From contig VZSF01007302.1 of the NCBI GenBank assembly GCA_013398295.1, forward strand, positions 1 through 64,000: DNA of 64,000 bases. The letters are read 5' to 3'. A program made the translations under genes and the position numbers. The stretch comes from Chionis minor (taxonomy: Eukaryota > Chordata > Aves > Charadriiformes > Chionididae). The notes beneath the pieces are model-generated. The model did not search any database and was not told the DNA's origin. It worked only from the letters and a program-made list of their open reading frames with translations. Shown here in pieces: positions 25,592 through 39,000 of this stretch; position 1 is the stretch's first letter, and each line of letters starts with the position of its first letter.

Positions 25592-27110
25592 GGTATTATT
25601 TTCCTCCCACATCATCAATCATATTTGTGTGAAATATCCTGTGCAACATAAAGGAAGAAAACCCAAATTCGTTACTCTGTGCATATACAGGTCGCTACGC
25701 TACTTCTTCATTAGGGGTTAGATTCACAACATAGGTGTTGAAATTAGCTGTCCAATTTATCCAGTCAAAGCTCCTACCCTTTACTGCTGAAGGAGAGAAC
25801 AAGGCACCTCCAGTGTGTAATTCATGTTACCCTAAAAGGGACATCCAAGGGAGGTTGAGTGGGAGACCTTCTGGAGGTGACTAGTTCTCTCTTTTAGGGT
25901 CATTGGCTCTAGTTCAGGTGACAAAAATCAGTGAGATAAACCTGACCCTTTTTCACCTCAGATGTTCTACTGACTGTAGTTAACGCCTGAAGAATATATT
26001 CATTGCTACTGTAGCTGCAAACTCTTGCAGTTTCTGAGGTTCCCTTTGCTGTAAGTAATGTGCTGTGTGTATATTACACCCATAAAATGAAACAGTCTTA
26101 AGCAAAATTCTATGGAAAATTGCTTCCTTCTGAATAAAAATTCTAAGTTTTATACATAAAGACATTTCTTGGTCCAAATGTGATCCAAAAGGTGGCATTT
26201 TCCTCGTTCTCATTAGTGAAATCTTAAAACAGGTGTTCGTATTAACCTAAATATTTTTTTTTATAATTTCAGTGTTATACTTCAACTTCTTTTTTTTCCA
26301 GTAAAATAGCTCAGTTTAGTTCTAAATATAAAGCTGACCATAAGTAGTCTTGAAAATGCTTGCTTAAGGAAAGATTCGCTTTTACTGCTTCATTTTTTAA
26401 CATTATAGGGGTTTTTTTTACATGCCTTAGGAAAGAACATAGTGTTCATGTGAAACCACGATAGCCTGTGCCTGATTAAATCAAGGTATTTAAATAGCAG
26501 TTCTTATTATACTGCAAAATATTGCATGCATTTACTCATTTTTTATTACTATTCTTCCAAGCTGAGATAATCTACTGTACTTACTGATGATGCATGATAA
26601 ATCATTCTGCTCTACATTCTAGTATGTCAAAAGAAAACATACTGGGTGATAAGAAATTAATATCCATTTAACTAAAGGACATTTTTACTGTTGTTCTTCA
26701 TAAAAACTGTGTTGCAAATATATTATTATAATGGCAATCTATCCTGAAATAAACAAACCTCGTTTGACTCAAAAAGGTCATTTCAAGAGGTATTTCATGA
26801 CAATTTTTTGTACTTGCAAGCCCAAGAGAGACCATTGCACTCACACAGTCTAAACACTGGCTGCACCCAAACTGAAGCATTTCACGTAGTAACTCCTGGG
26901 GTCAAAAGAATTAGCCTTCTCTGTCATGTGAAAACAAATATGACTGAGAAATACAGCACAAAAACATTTGTGAGCTGGCATAGACTAATTAGGAAATCGA
27001 TAATAAGTAACATGATTGATGGAGACAAAACAGAAACATCTGCACCACAAACTGAAAAGGATTGGTCTGATCATATTTACACATGAGGAGAAGGGTGCAC
27101 ACTGATGGAC

Positions 27111-27133
27111 ATTTATTTGTTTATTTATTTATT
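27111..27133. repeat. (TTTA)n microsatellite, one interruption
   Basis: Sequence atttatttgtttatttatttatt: TTTA units with one TTTG. It is similar to the tract at 13245. Confidence 0.9.
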
Positions 27134-30100
27134 GTACTAATGTTAAACTAGCAAACTAAATAGGGCTAGGTTTTAGGGCTGGGCTTCAAGTTAGGCTTGA
27201 GCATAGCCATATGATAGCCAGTGCTATTACTTTTGTATCTCTCTTCCTGCGATGGCTCTGTCCCATAGAAACCAGCTTATTCTGACTATACCCAGTCACC
27301 ATCTAAGGAGTAGAATAGTCCTGGAGCTGCTCCCAGCAGGCAGGATGGATGATGCGACCACATTTTTTGGGGGAGAAGAACTGAATTCAGTCTTCTATAT
27401 GTGAGCCATGATAGATTACTCATTTTCAAGCTATTTTGTTATTTATTTCTGTACTTATAGTCTACGGATCCTTCTCTCCCATCCAGTTGTGAGTGATTTG
27501 GCGTGTTATTGAAAGGTCAGTGTCATGGCGTTGTTAAATAAATCTCACAAAATTTTAGTCACGCTATTTCTACCCCTTCCTCTAAATGCATTAACTTCAG
27601 CTCAAGCTGTGGGGTGTTTGGAATTTATAATTCTGCAGGAGTACTGGGTATTTGTTATATCCCCAGGCTGTCCAAGAGGCGTGTGTTCTAGATGCCTGGT
27701 CCTGTCATGATACTTGGACTAAAGATGTGGATTTGTATGACAGTGAATGGTGGAACAGCTTATTCATTGCAGGCGTGTGAGACCACAAACAGAAGCAAAA
27801 AAAACCCCTATAATCTCCCACAGTGTCTGCAGCCATGGTCTGTTGCTTTTGCCAGCATCATGAAGAGCATCTTATATAATCCGTAAAATAAGTGTGGCAG
27901 GATGAAGTAGCTGGCAACAACAGTAAGAGCAGCTTTGCATTTGTGATTTTGTGTTTCTCAGTGAAAGCCAGCTCTTCCTCAAAAGCTCTCTCCAGTAAAA
28001 TGAGTGCCAGAAGCCCTACTTAGAGAGATGCTTCCTCTACATTGGTACATCTTTTAAATACCTAAAAATGTGTTCACTATCCCCCAGGTGTTTTCCCCAG
28101 AGCAGCAACTGCTCTATTCACCCCCATAGTCACATCCCTGGTTGCAACGTGCAAGGGAGGGGAAGAAAAATCATGTTTTCTCACACACTTGAGAGTTTTG
28201 AAAAACTCTTAACCTCTGTGAGAGCCACTCAAGAAACATTACATTCAGCTTGTCTGACCTGCTTACCATGAATCACATCAGTCTCCCTCATTTCTTTGGT
28301 ATACGTTATCTGTACGGAGTCAGCCTATAACAATGACCATTTTTATGAATGCTTTTTCAGTTCCTTGCAGCCAGGATTCAAACTACCCCTCTCTGCCTTC
28401 CTTTGCTGCATGTAAAACTGCATTTCCTTTCCCTTTCTGCGTAGAGAAGATAAAGTGATTCAAAACTGGGCAGTGTTTGCTGGGGCTAGCAAAAACTATT
28501 GCAGAAAGGCTAGCCCGTAAACATGGAGAAATATATGGATTTGATTGCTTTTCTTGTCTTTCAGTTGTAATTTTAATGAGAATATAGTCACCTACGAACA
28601 ATCACGGTTCATTACTCCAACGGTGGATTTAAGAGTGTTGGCATTATGCATTGTGCAGCACATTCATACCCTTGAATTGTAGTTGACTCCTCAGTCCTTT
28701 TGTTCCCCAGTTCTCTTTTCCTTTCCAGACCCATTTCACTCCATGCCTTGAGTGTGGGCAAAGAGAGGGAGAAAGAGGAGAAATATTGAGAATGGAGTCA
28801 GAGAAAGGCTGCAAGGCAAGGGGGTGCAGATGGTGTGCTTAGAATTCAAAACAAAAGGTGAAAGAAAGAAGCTTGAATGAAGTTAAATCCATCACAATAG
28901 TGTCTGATCACCTCCATGGTTGCCTCGTCTAGCCAGAGGGTGAGAAATGATAATGCAATATTTTATTAGAAGTAAAGTTCTCTGAAAGTGCTATGAGAGC
29001 CAATGAAATTAAGTAGCATTAATTGGAATTACTGGAAACAGCAGTGATGAGGGACAACGAATATCTACATCTGGGATTGGTGGAGCTGTAGAGATGGATG
29101 GAATTTAGAAATTTTTGAGGTGAGGAAAAGCAACTGATTGATCTTGGCAGAGTCTGTGTGACAAAGTCGAGGACAAAACCAGGAGGGCTTAGACAAGATT
29201 ATGTTTAACTGTGACAGTCATGCTAAACCACGAAGGAATTGAGCTTGTCTCTGTCAGATGAATTTTGAATCCTGATAAACCCATGTGCATACTTCAAGCA
29301 GCTTGAAAACTAGCGTAACTAAACCCATATTGGATTGCAAATTGATGCAAGGTTATTCTAGTTATACCACACAATTCAGAGGTGAAACACTAATGCATTA
29401 ACAAAATGAGTCAAGAACAAGAGGAGAAACATTTTACATTTAAAAAGCCTCCCATAAATGGGCATACTGCAAATACTAAATCAGTCTCATAAAACCTTTG
29501 CCAGGAGCTTGAAGACTGATTTCTCTGTTTCTCTAACAAAGTGAAGCTGGAGCACAGATAAAGTAAATAATTCTGGAAGAAAGCACTGGAAGAAACCAGA
29601 AAACCTACCTGAACTATTTGTTCTCGCCACTGCACCCATATCTTCCTTATATTCAAGAGTGAACTGAGATTGTAAACTACTCCTGGTTTTATTTTTGCTT
29701 TGAACATTGTGATGTGTATAAAATACCCTTTTTTTGTTGTTGTGGATGGGTTGAAAGGGACAAGAAGAAATTCTTAGCATGTTTAGTGATATGTTCTTCA
29801 GGACAGTTAAGTACCTGCTTTTTCTCTCTCAAAAGTATTATCTATTCAATGAGCTTAATTATATGGTAGCATATCAAATATTATTCTGATGCATTATGTC
29901 TCTGTGGTTCTCTTGAGAAGGTCAAGATGTTAATAGGGAACAATAACGGTAAATGGAGAACATTCACTCTGTTTCTTCCCAGATAGAAAGTTGTGCATAA
30001 TTGCTTTCCTTAAACGGAAACAGAATTTGAGAACTCTGCCAAAAGTCTAAGCTTAAAGGTAAATATTAGTGTCAGAGTACAAATAAGGATAATACATTTT

Positions 30101-31462
30101 AGTTTTATACCACCTTTCATCCAAGTTTTTCAGACAGTCTCTTAGATATTGATCAAGGCTTTCTAAGATATTTTTTTATAGCTAAAGCATGTTGGTACAA
30201 TTTTCCCATCATAATATAAGTGGTGAAAAGCAGCTAGAGTGGAAAGAATGCTTTCTGCATTTTGTTTCTATACTGCTGAAAAAGAGAAATCAAAATAAAC
30301 CAGTTTCACTAAATATTTTTTAGAACAATACACTCTTTTATGCTTATGTGTGTGTTTAAGGGGGTATTTGGCTAGAGATACCTAAAGGAAGGGTTCCTGG
30401 AAATAGAATGAACTCTTCTTATGTGATCTCTTTGAAATAAAATTATTGGAGTTTGAACCATGTTAATTGAAAGTCTATTTAATAGAACCTTGGATTAGCA
30501 GAAGATTAAACGATGCTGAAATCAGATATGCTGAAACTCATTCCTGTTCTTTCCCCATCCTGATTCCAGCTGTTACTCAGCCCTGTGGCCAAAAGTTTTT
30601 TCCCTTTCCACTGCTTGTGCAAATTGATCCATAACCAGTTTTATTCAAACTGATGGCATGAACATTAACTTTTTCCATAAAATATCTTTTCCAACCTGAT
30701 ACCTTTTGACTGTGGAGGTCTGAACATAATTATACAAATAGTTACACTGATGACTGCATAGGTACTCTCTGGAGTTAACTACAAGTAAAATGTAGGTATG
30801 TTTGCAATTCAGTAAATCCAAACCAAACAGAAATTTAGAGGAAGGACTAATATCATTTGCACATCCTTGCAATTATACATTTATATTTTGTTGTATGAGC
30901 TCAGAAGCCAAAGACATTTTTCCAAGTTTTCAGAAACAGAAGCCAGATTTAAGGAGGGCACTGTAGAAGCCAAGAGAGCTTTAAAACAGGAAGATTTCTT
31001 TCCACTGCAAATCTTAAAACAAAACAAAATGCAGGAAGGCAGAAAGAAATCTTTATTATCCAGGAATGTAATACAGATAGTGTTATTACTCCTAGAACTG
31101 GAAGAAGAGTTCCAATAAAACTTTGAGAATTAAGGCATTTTCTTGCTGTATTTCAATTGAATTCCTGGAAAACAAGTTATCCTATGGGAATCCCATACAA
31201 ATGAGACTTGAAAAGTTGCTCTTTTTCTTTCCCCAACAACAGTTTCTAGATAGCTTTTAAAGTGACACAGGTGTTGTTTAAGAAATCTGAGATATAATTA
31301 TCTGAGATTTGGAGAGTTACTAACGATTCTGAGAGAGAACGAGAAGCAATTTAGTTGTGGTATGTTAATGTGTAAAGTGATTTATAAGGGGAGCAGTAAT
31401 GAATGTTGTCACTTCTAAACAAAACAAAACACTTGTAAAAAACATTGATCAGTTCGGGTGGG

Positions 31463-31478
31463 TTTTTTTTTTTTTTTT
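31463..31478. repeat. Poly(T) run of 16
   Basis: A pure T run preceded by gggtggg. A comparable T16 run is at 34321-34336. No retroposed sequence is recognised on the minus strand next to either. Confidence 0.95.
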
Positions 31479-32728
31479 CCTGTCTCCAGGACTTAGCTGG
31501 ATAAAGATTGCAATACCAGCAAGTTCAAGTTGAATTAACAGAGTGAGTTGCAAATTCTTCTCAAAGATGTTTGTCTGATTCCTACATAAACTAGCAATTT
31601 TCCCTTTTGCTTCATGATCTATTTTAAGTTTGATCCCTCCTCTACCCTAAAGGCAAGTCCACATCCAAATAAAGCAGAGGAAACTAGGAATTACTAATAT
31701 TAATACCATCTAGATCAAGGTAACAAATTGATGCTAATTTTTTTTTGTTCCTTCTTTATAAAAAAAACCCACCATCCTTCTGCTTAAAGGCAAATTAATA
31801 GTTGTTTATTGTTACAAGCCCTGCAATCTAAAACAAAGTATTCTGCAGTCATTTCTCTGTTACCTGGAGGTTGGTTATACAGTTGGTAGCTTAATGTGAC
31901 AAAAGTCTGCTCAGAAACTCCTGTAGTGCTTCTCTCAGTGTTACCCGCTATTCATTTATTGTTAATATTTCTTCACCATATAAAGTAGTTTGAATAATTC
32001 TACCAGTAATAGCAATTTTGGTAAGTGCAGTATTCTTGACAAAACCGGATAGAATGAATTCTGGGTATTGCAGCAACAAGCAATGAACAAATACTCTTCT
32101 GAGATAGGGAAGTGAAATTAATTTAGAAAATTAAACACATTAGTATGCAAAATATATCTACTACTTTGCCTATTAAGGAAGGTCAAACTTAATGACTTTT
32201 GCATACTAATCATCCATTTTTCAATTAAGCAGAGACAAAATAGACTAGACCAATATTCTACTCTATCTTTTGATCTCAGAGAGAAAGTTTTTTGGTTGGC
32301 GCTAGAATCAGGGTCAAAACAAGCTTGACTTTACCAGGAAAAGTATTCAGGTGTCTGGGAATTCTGTGAGGTTAAAAAAGCAAACAATTTATCTGCAGGT
32401 TGCAGTTGAATATAATCAAGTATGTGTGGACACTTAGGCATCTGTTTGACTAATCTCCTTCCCTCCACCTCCCTATGAACAGGATGGTGATACCCAACTG
32501 GGCATATGGCCTGGGGCATTGGTGGGCACAGAAGAGAAATCACTCCAAGGAGCATGGTGACATGTAAACAGTGTAGAGTATCTCACACTAGGTCTGGATC
32601 CTGTGTCATGGCCTAATTGGGACAGCTAGGAAATATTCTATGTCCTAAGAACTTCAGAGTTTCATCCAAGTAAACAGTCCAATAGCATTTTTCTAGAGAA
32701 CTGAGTGTAAAAGTGTTTTTTTGGGCCA

Positions 32729-33017
32729 GGGTCTTTTCAGTGGTGTCTGGTGACAGCACAAGGGACAATGGGCATGAGCTGGAACACAGGAAATTCTGTC
32801 TGAACATGAGGAAAAACTTCTTTACTTTCAGGTTGACACAGCACTTGAAAAGGCTGCCCAGATCGCTTCTGGAGTCCCCTTCTTTGGAGGTGTTCAAAAC
32901 CCACCTGGATGCCATCCTGTCCAACTTGCTCTGGGTGAACCTGCTTTGGCAGGAGGGTTGGACTAGATGATCTCCGAAAGTCCCTTCCAGCCCCTGCCGT
33001 TCTGTGTGGTTCTATGT
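32729..33017 (+). mobile_element. CR1 LINE 3' fragment
   Basis: A + strand copy of about 290 bases. It starts at the L-F-S-V-V-S-G-D segment of ORF2 and runs through an H-E-L-E-H-R-K-F-C-L-N-M-R-K-N-F-F region. H-L-K-R-L-P-R-S-L-L-E-S-P-S-L-E-V-F, H-L-D-A-I-L-S-N-L-L and a UTR with tggactagatgatctccga follow, ending in a decayed tail (ttctgtgtggttctatg). The frame is open at 32713-32970 although residues diverge from other copies. The subfamily is that of 12831 and 60688. Confidence 0.95.
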
Positions 33018-36000
33018 GAAAAGTGAACAAACTGCAGTAATTTCTCTAGCTGCCAAAAGGCACTTGACAGAATGACAGTATCTATCTCCAGTTATAAATA
33101 AATGTGGCTTTAGTTCTTATTTTGCTTTCATAACTGGATCAAGACATGGTGAAATTGTCTGGATGCCTCCATGATAGAGACAAATTAGTTCCCTTTCACA
33201 GTCTCTTCGGAAGATGGTCTTACCAAAGTTTCCTGCCATTCCCCAGTTATTTCCATTTATTTACTGAGGCTGTGCAATTATAACAAGGCAAACACTACTT
33301 GCTGAATAGCAAGAATATAAATGGTGAATGAAAACTATGAAGAGCTGCCCTTAGGCACATATAATAATTCTGCTGCACACGCCTATTTACATTTCATCAA
33401 GTTAAAACATTAGAGCTCTATGAGGACATAAGCAAATGTGGTTTGGCCTCAAACTAGTGCTGCTGCCATGAGGTGACAGTTCCAGAGCCTTCGCTGGTAG
33501 AGAGCAGTAATCACTGGACATGACTAAATCTGCTCAGGCTCCTCCTAGGGGAGATTATAAACCCGAGATTAACAGAAGTGCTCAGGAATTAGTCTCCAAA
33601 CAGGGCTGGAAGAGGATTCAGACCCGATGAAGGTTGATTGATACAAAGGGAGTGATTGAAACATGGATTAGAAGTTGTAATAAGTAGTTCAGTATTTCAC
33701 AATTGGCTCAAATCCAGATACTGCACAGTGACCACCAGCTGTTCAGGAGCATACAAAGGATTGGGGAGTTTTAACCAACTCTACCACCATGAGCTTCTCT
33801 CCATCTTCAGTCCATAATTGCCATATCAGATGGGAATGATCTTCATGGAGACATCCTTCTCTCAAGAGATCCATCTTACCTTACCCAGGTTTTCAACCCT
33901 TTCCCCTAAGATTTCCTTTTCTCTTTGTCTTTCATATTTGTATGCTCATTTCTCTCACCTCAAAATCCTAAGTATACTGTATATTCTTCTAGTAGCTCCA
34001 ACATTTTTTTTCCTCTCTCTCCCCTCAACCTCACTGTTCTCTCAGCTCATTCCACTAAGCCTTTCTTTGTCTCTTTCCATGAAAATCCATTTCCCCTGTA
34101 GCCCATGTGAGCCTTTTTCTGGGGTTCATATCCAATAAACATGAAAAAGATATGCAAAGCTTTACAAGTTTCCATCAACGTATGTAGCAGCACTATACCC
34201 TGAACTGATAATAAGAAATAGGTATTATGACATCCAAAGGGATGAAATAAACTTTCTACTCAGGAGCTTTAACTAGAAGCTCACTATACTCACCTTCTTT
34301 TCCTCTCATATCCTTCACCATTTTTTTTTTTTTTTTGGAAAAGAAACCAAGTTTTTGTTTGCTTGCTCATTTGTTTGATTTGTTTATTTGTCTTTAAGAA
34401 GAGGAACAACTAATACTCCTTGCACTGTGAAGACCTTTTCTAGGCAGCCACTTGAGTATTCATATTTTTCAGACATGAAAATAATTTTTCACATAGTTAA
34501 TAAAAAAAAAAGGAAATCAGAGGTCAAGAGCCAAGCATCTATTGTTGCTTTAATATTCTGTTCTTTATTGCCTTTGTTTGCAGAGAAAGAACAAAATTAC
34601 AGTGACTTTTTTTAATACAACTTGATTGTAGTCTTGGCAGATTAATGATGCCTGACACTCAAAGTCCTTGAACAAGCCCTCAAAAAAATAAATGCTGGAA
34701 TGGGACCCTCTTCTATTAAAGTAAACCAAAACTTTACTAATGACTTCACAAGCCCAGAATTTCAGCATGTATTATAAGTGCTCTTCAAACAGACTTGATG
34801 ATGCACTTCAGACCTTGACTTCTACAGAAAGAAGAGCCTATCTCTTGTCCTTGTTTCCTCCATGACTCCAGAGTTTCTTACACTGATGTGTTTGCATTAG
34901 CACTTTTCTTTCCTCAAAAACTGCAGAGTCCAGTTCCAGAAACTCCAGCAAAGTTTTGTTTTCTTCCTCACTACCTTCCACCGTCCCTTTCAAGTCATTC
35001 TTATAAGACAGTCAGTTCTGCAGTGCTGTTGACACTGTGTGTGGGAGTCTCATCCAGTAATCACCTGGAGACATATGGTTTTAGCTCCTTTGTTCACTTC
35101 TAAACTTACTATATTTTAATCTCAAGACATTACTTGAGTGTTTATGCTTGGACTCCTGATTTATGGAGCTCACCTTCAGATTTCTGAAAATATCTAGATT
35201 TACCTGTATTGGGGTTTTTACTGTGAAGGGGAAAGAAAGGGTAACTTGTTCTCTAAAAATTTCGATTTCTTAGCATCTCTGTTGCGAGAGACAAAAATAG
35301 GAGTTAGATACAATCATAATGGGGTTAAATTAACATGAACTCTTGCATTTCATTGGTCTTTCCTGTGTGTCATTGAAGAAGTCCTCACTGACCTCTTAGG
35401 TTCTTTTCACAGATCTCACCAAACTAAATCTTGGCTATGGAAGTACGTTATTCACAATGATAGGTCAGATTTGAATTACTTCCTAGAACTTAATTCCTTA
35501 CGAATTCCCAGGGAGGCACAGCCATTCAGAGGAACAGTCCTTTTCCATGCAAAAACTGCCAGGACTTTTCTTTCAAAAATCCAGCATCTCCAGTACAGCC
35601 CCAAAGGCATTTCCTGAGACTCTGCTCTGAATTTCCAGGAAAGTCAGTAAACAGAAAAGTTGTGTATCAGTTGCTAATAAATCTTGAGTTCTCCACTTCT
35701 GTGCCTTGTAAATAAAATCAAAGAGAAATAAGGATCCTCTTGTCACGACTTAATATAGAACACTGTCACACAGCAGTAAATCATTTATACGTGCAGTGAT
35801 TAGAACTGTGATTTAGAATCAGTTCAGACATCTACAGTGAATAATGAGGCTTTTCAGTGGTTATTATGTCAGCATACATCCTGCAGCCTTCTCACTCAAT
35901 TCCCTTTTCAGAATTGTTTTTAGGGGGCCTACAGGAAACTACGTGGATCAGTTGACACTCTCCTTTTGCCCTCCTTCCTTGTGGGTCTGAGTCATAGGCT

Positions 36001-39000
36001 CATCTACACTGCACACAGGCTCCTGGGATCCCTGCCTGAACAAGGCAGTAAGTTCCCTTCAGGAAAACATCCAGAAGCTATTGGCAAGATAAACCTGACT
36101 TCAGACAATTGGTTCCAAATAGTTATGCATGTGAACACTGTTTTGTTCCCCTTCATCTGATGCAGTCCTTCAACACTATCCCAGAAAAATTTGTACATTC
36201 AAATACTCCTTTCCCACCCACAAACCTGCCTGCCATGAATCAAGGAATGAAATATATCCCCATTGCCATGCTGGAAGAACATGGTGAATTACAACACTAT
36301 GCTCTGACATGAAGGAAACACCTGCAAAATCCCCCATTTTTGTAATTCCATTTCAGTGCCTTTCAGAACCATCTCCATCCCTTCTTCTCTCCACCTTTGT
36401 TCCTCCCCTACACATTTGATAACATCTTGCACAATTCCAAGGCTCTTTCCCTGCCCACTCCCCAGTAGCCCCCTCTCAGTGGGGGGGGTGTTCCAGGAAC
36501 CCTCTTGGATGATTCGTGGTGATGAATGTCACTGTCAACTTTCATCCAACAGCCCTGGTAATGGCAAGGGCAGGGTGTTCCTCGTCTCTGGCAGGGTGAT
36601 TGATGCTCCTCTCCAGGCTGTTTGCCTCTGTGTTCCACTGCGATCATGGCGATGAGCCTTTCATCACACAACCACACAACACAAGCATGAGATATGGTAG
36701 GAATATCAGACTTGAAGGGACCATATCAATAGCTTGTCAGTCACAAACAAGCAAACGGAAAACATTTAACCTCAGGATGCCGTTTCTTCAGCATGCATTC
36801 AAATCTGGAGTCAAAAAATTCCTCAGTCTGCTACCATATACTTCAAAACTTTTGTGTAGAAACCCAAAGCTCACAAGAACAATTTGTCTGAGATTGATCC
36901 CCTGCTTTGTGACAGCTATACTAATAAAGCAAACTTGACATATTTACCCTGGAAGATGTGATCATGAAAATAAGAAACCTATGTCTATCTAATGCAAAGC
37001 TGTGGTTTTTAGAGACATTTTTCTCTTTGTTCTTCATCAACTGTTGAAAAAGTGTAGGTAGAACTGGTTTTTTTAATTATTTTATTTGCTGCATTCTGGA
37101 ATGGAAACTATTTAAAAATTTATACTAAATAAGCAAGAGTTTCAACTATCAAAGTGGTAGGAAAGGAAAGGGAAAGGTAGGCATTGAAAAAATAACAGAA
37201 GAAACAGATTAGTTTGTGGGTTTATTTTTTTTTAATAAATCAATTTAAATTCTAGAAAGAACGCAAAAAATGACTTTTGGGGGGTTAAATAAGCATAAAA
37301 ATCTCTACTTGGAATGCTATACTTTATGAGTGTTTATACCTCCATCCAACACTGCATGACTTTGCCTTGTCATCTGTGACAGCCCAAGTGCACAAGTTGT
37401 CCCCTGGCTCTGTTAAGGTGTGACAAAACCTGTCACCCAGGGTCATCATGGACTACCTGATGCTCTTCTTGCCAAAACTGAAGAGAGATCAACTTTTTGC
37501 CCTGAACAAGCAAAATGAAATAAGCAACTGAACAAGTGCAGAAAAAAAACAGGAGGAAAAAGAGGCATAACTTTTTTTCAGACAAAGTTTCTGCACTTCA
37601 TTCAGCTCTACAAAAAGTCCCTTCTTTTTTAGGATCTAAAAGAAATCAAGTATCTTGAGAAACCAAGATAAGACTATGAGGTAGCTACATGTATTTTCAG
37701 GTTAAAATGTCTTCAGCCTGTCTTCTCTCACATTTGCTTTTAGTGCTTATGAGGGATGTGGAAATGTCTCTCTGGCTGCTAAAAATAAAGACTACTCCAG
37801 CAGTAATGGAATGAAATGCCAGGTAATCCGTTTTTGTCAGTGTTTTAAAGTGCTCTGTATATAGCACTGCTAAGCCACAGTTGAGTTTTTACATAAGAAG
37901 CAGGTGGAAACAGAAACTTCTTTTTTTTTTCTTTGAATTTCTGTGAGCAAAATGGGCTTTTTTGAACAAGAAAAAGACGAGTATTTTAGATTTTAAGTAC
38001 CAAAAAAATCTATGTAACATTTTTATCCAGAACTATTGCAATGTTCAAAACATTATTTATATTAATATAAGACATAAGATAATACACAATTTGTATAAAA
38101 TGTATACAGTATAAGTTCATATTTTTAAAAGAACCAAAAAGTAACAGCTAAAATGGAACATAAATATTTTGACATTGTAGAAACAGCTGATCCAAAATGA
38201 TTGCCTTCACCATTTTCTCCTTGCCTTTCACTTTTTGTCAAGTCTGTGTAGCTCCATGAAATGTTTGGATTTGATTCAAATCTTCTCTTTTGATGAAAAG
38301 TGTTTGGCTGGATGCTTTCCAGGGAAGTCAGAATCCCCTTTCAATGGAAAAAGTAAGGATGGTCCATTAGTTTGAGTATTTGTTTATTCAGGTCTGTATC
38401 TGCAGAAAGTTCCACCTAGTCCCTGCTCAGGATCCCCGTGTCCTTTATGTTCCTTCCACTATCCGCACTCTCTTCTCTCACATAAAGTACTGTCCTGTAG
38501 ATGGTCTGTACAGCAGATCACAATTTTTCAGACGAAGTCAGAAAATCGTCGATTCTGAGCTTTTGTTATACTTCCCCCAAACACTTATGAAGCCCAATTT
38601 TCTGAGTCTTTGATGAGAAATTTTTAACAACAACTAAAATGACTAAAAAAGTAACAGAAAGTGTTTTGGCCCTGAAAATGGATGACTCTATCTTTGCAAA
38701 GGGTATCTCTTTCTTTCCTCTGTCTACAGAGGTAGAGCGGATTATTTGAAATGATCAAGGCATGTGATTTTCAGATGCCTGAGGTAAGGTGAAATCAATT
38801 TCATCCTTAGAGTTCAGTTTCTAGGTATTTCCTCTGTTGCAAGGATGCTAATTTCACTATTGCTTGTGGGCTTTTTTGAGGGGGGTAGGATTTTTTCTTT
38901 GTTTTGGTCATTTTTATGTCTTTTTTTTTTGTTTCTTTTAAGGTGAGATGTAAGTTTTCTTCAAGGATTCTTTTTTTTTTTCTGGAATATAAAACTTTAT

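Larger units (their letters stand above)
24876..32728. other. Unique DNA with simple repeats, no gene recognised
   Basis: Nearly 8 kb in which I find only simple sequence: a C-rich tract at 25571, a (TTTA)n tract at 27111 and a T16 run at 31463-31478. At 31284-31308 a 9-base word (atctgagat) occurs twice in direct orientation. No splice-bounded exon or repeat family is evident. Confidence 0.5.

Noticed and set aside
33818..34138. 106-codon Ser/Leu-rich frame
   Set aside because: It follows from a CT-rich tract, which encodes S, L, F and P without stops.
36600..36938. 112-codon + strand frame
   Set aside because: No recognisable motif; an opposite-strand frame of similar length (36408-36677) partly overlaps, as expected for chance frames.
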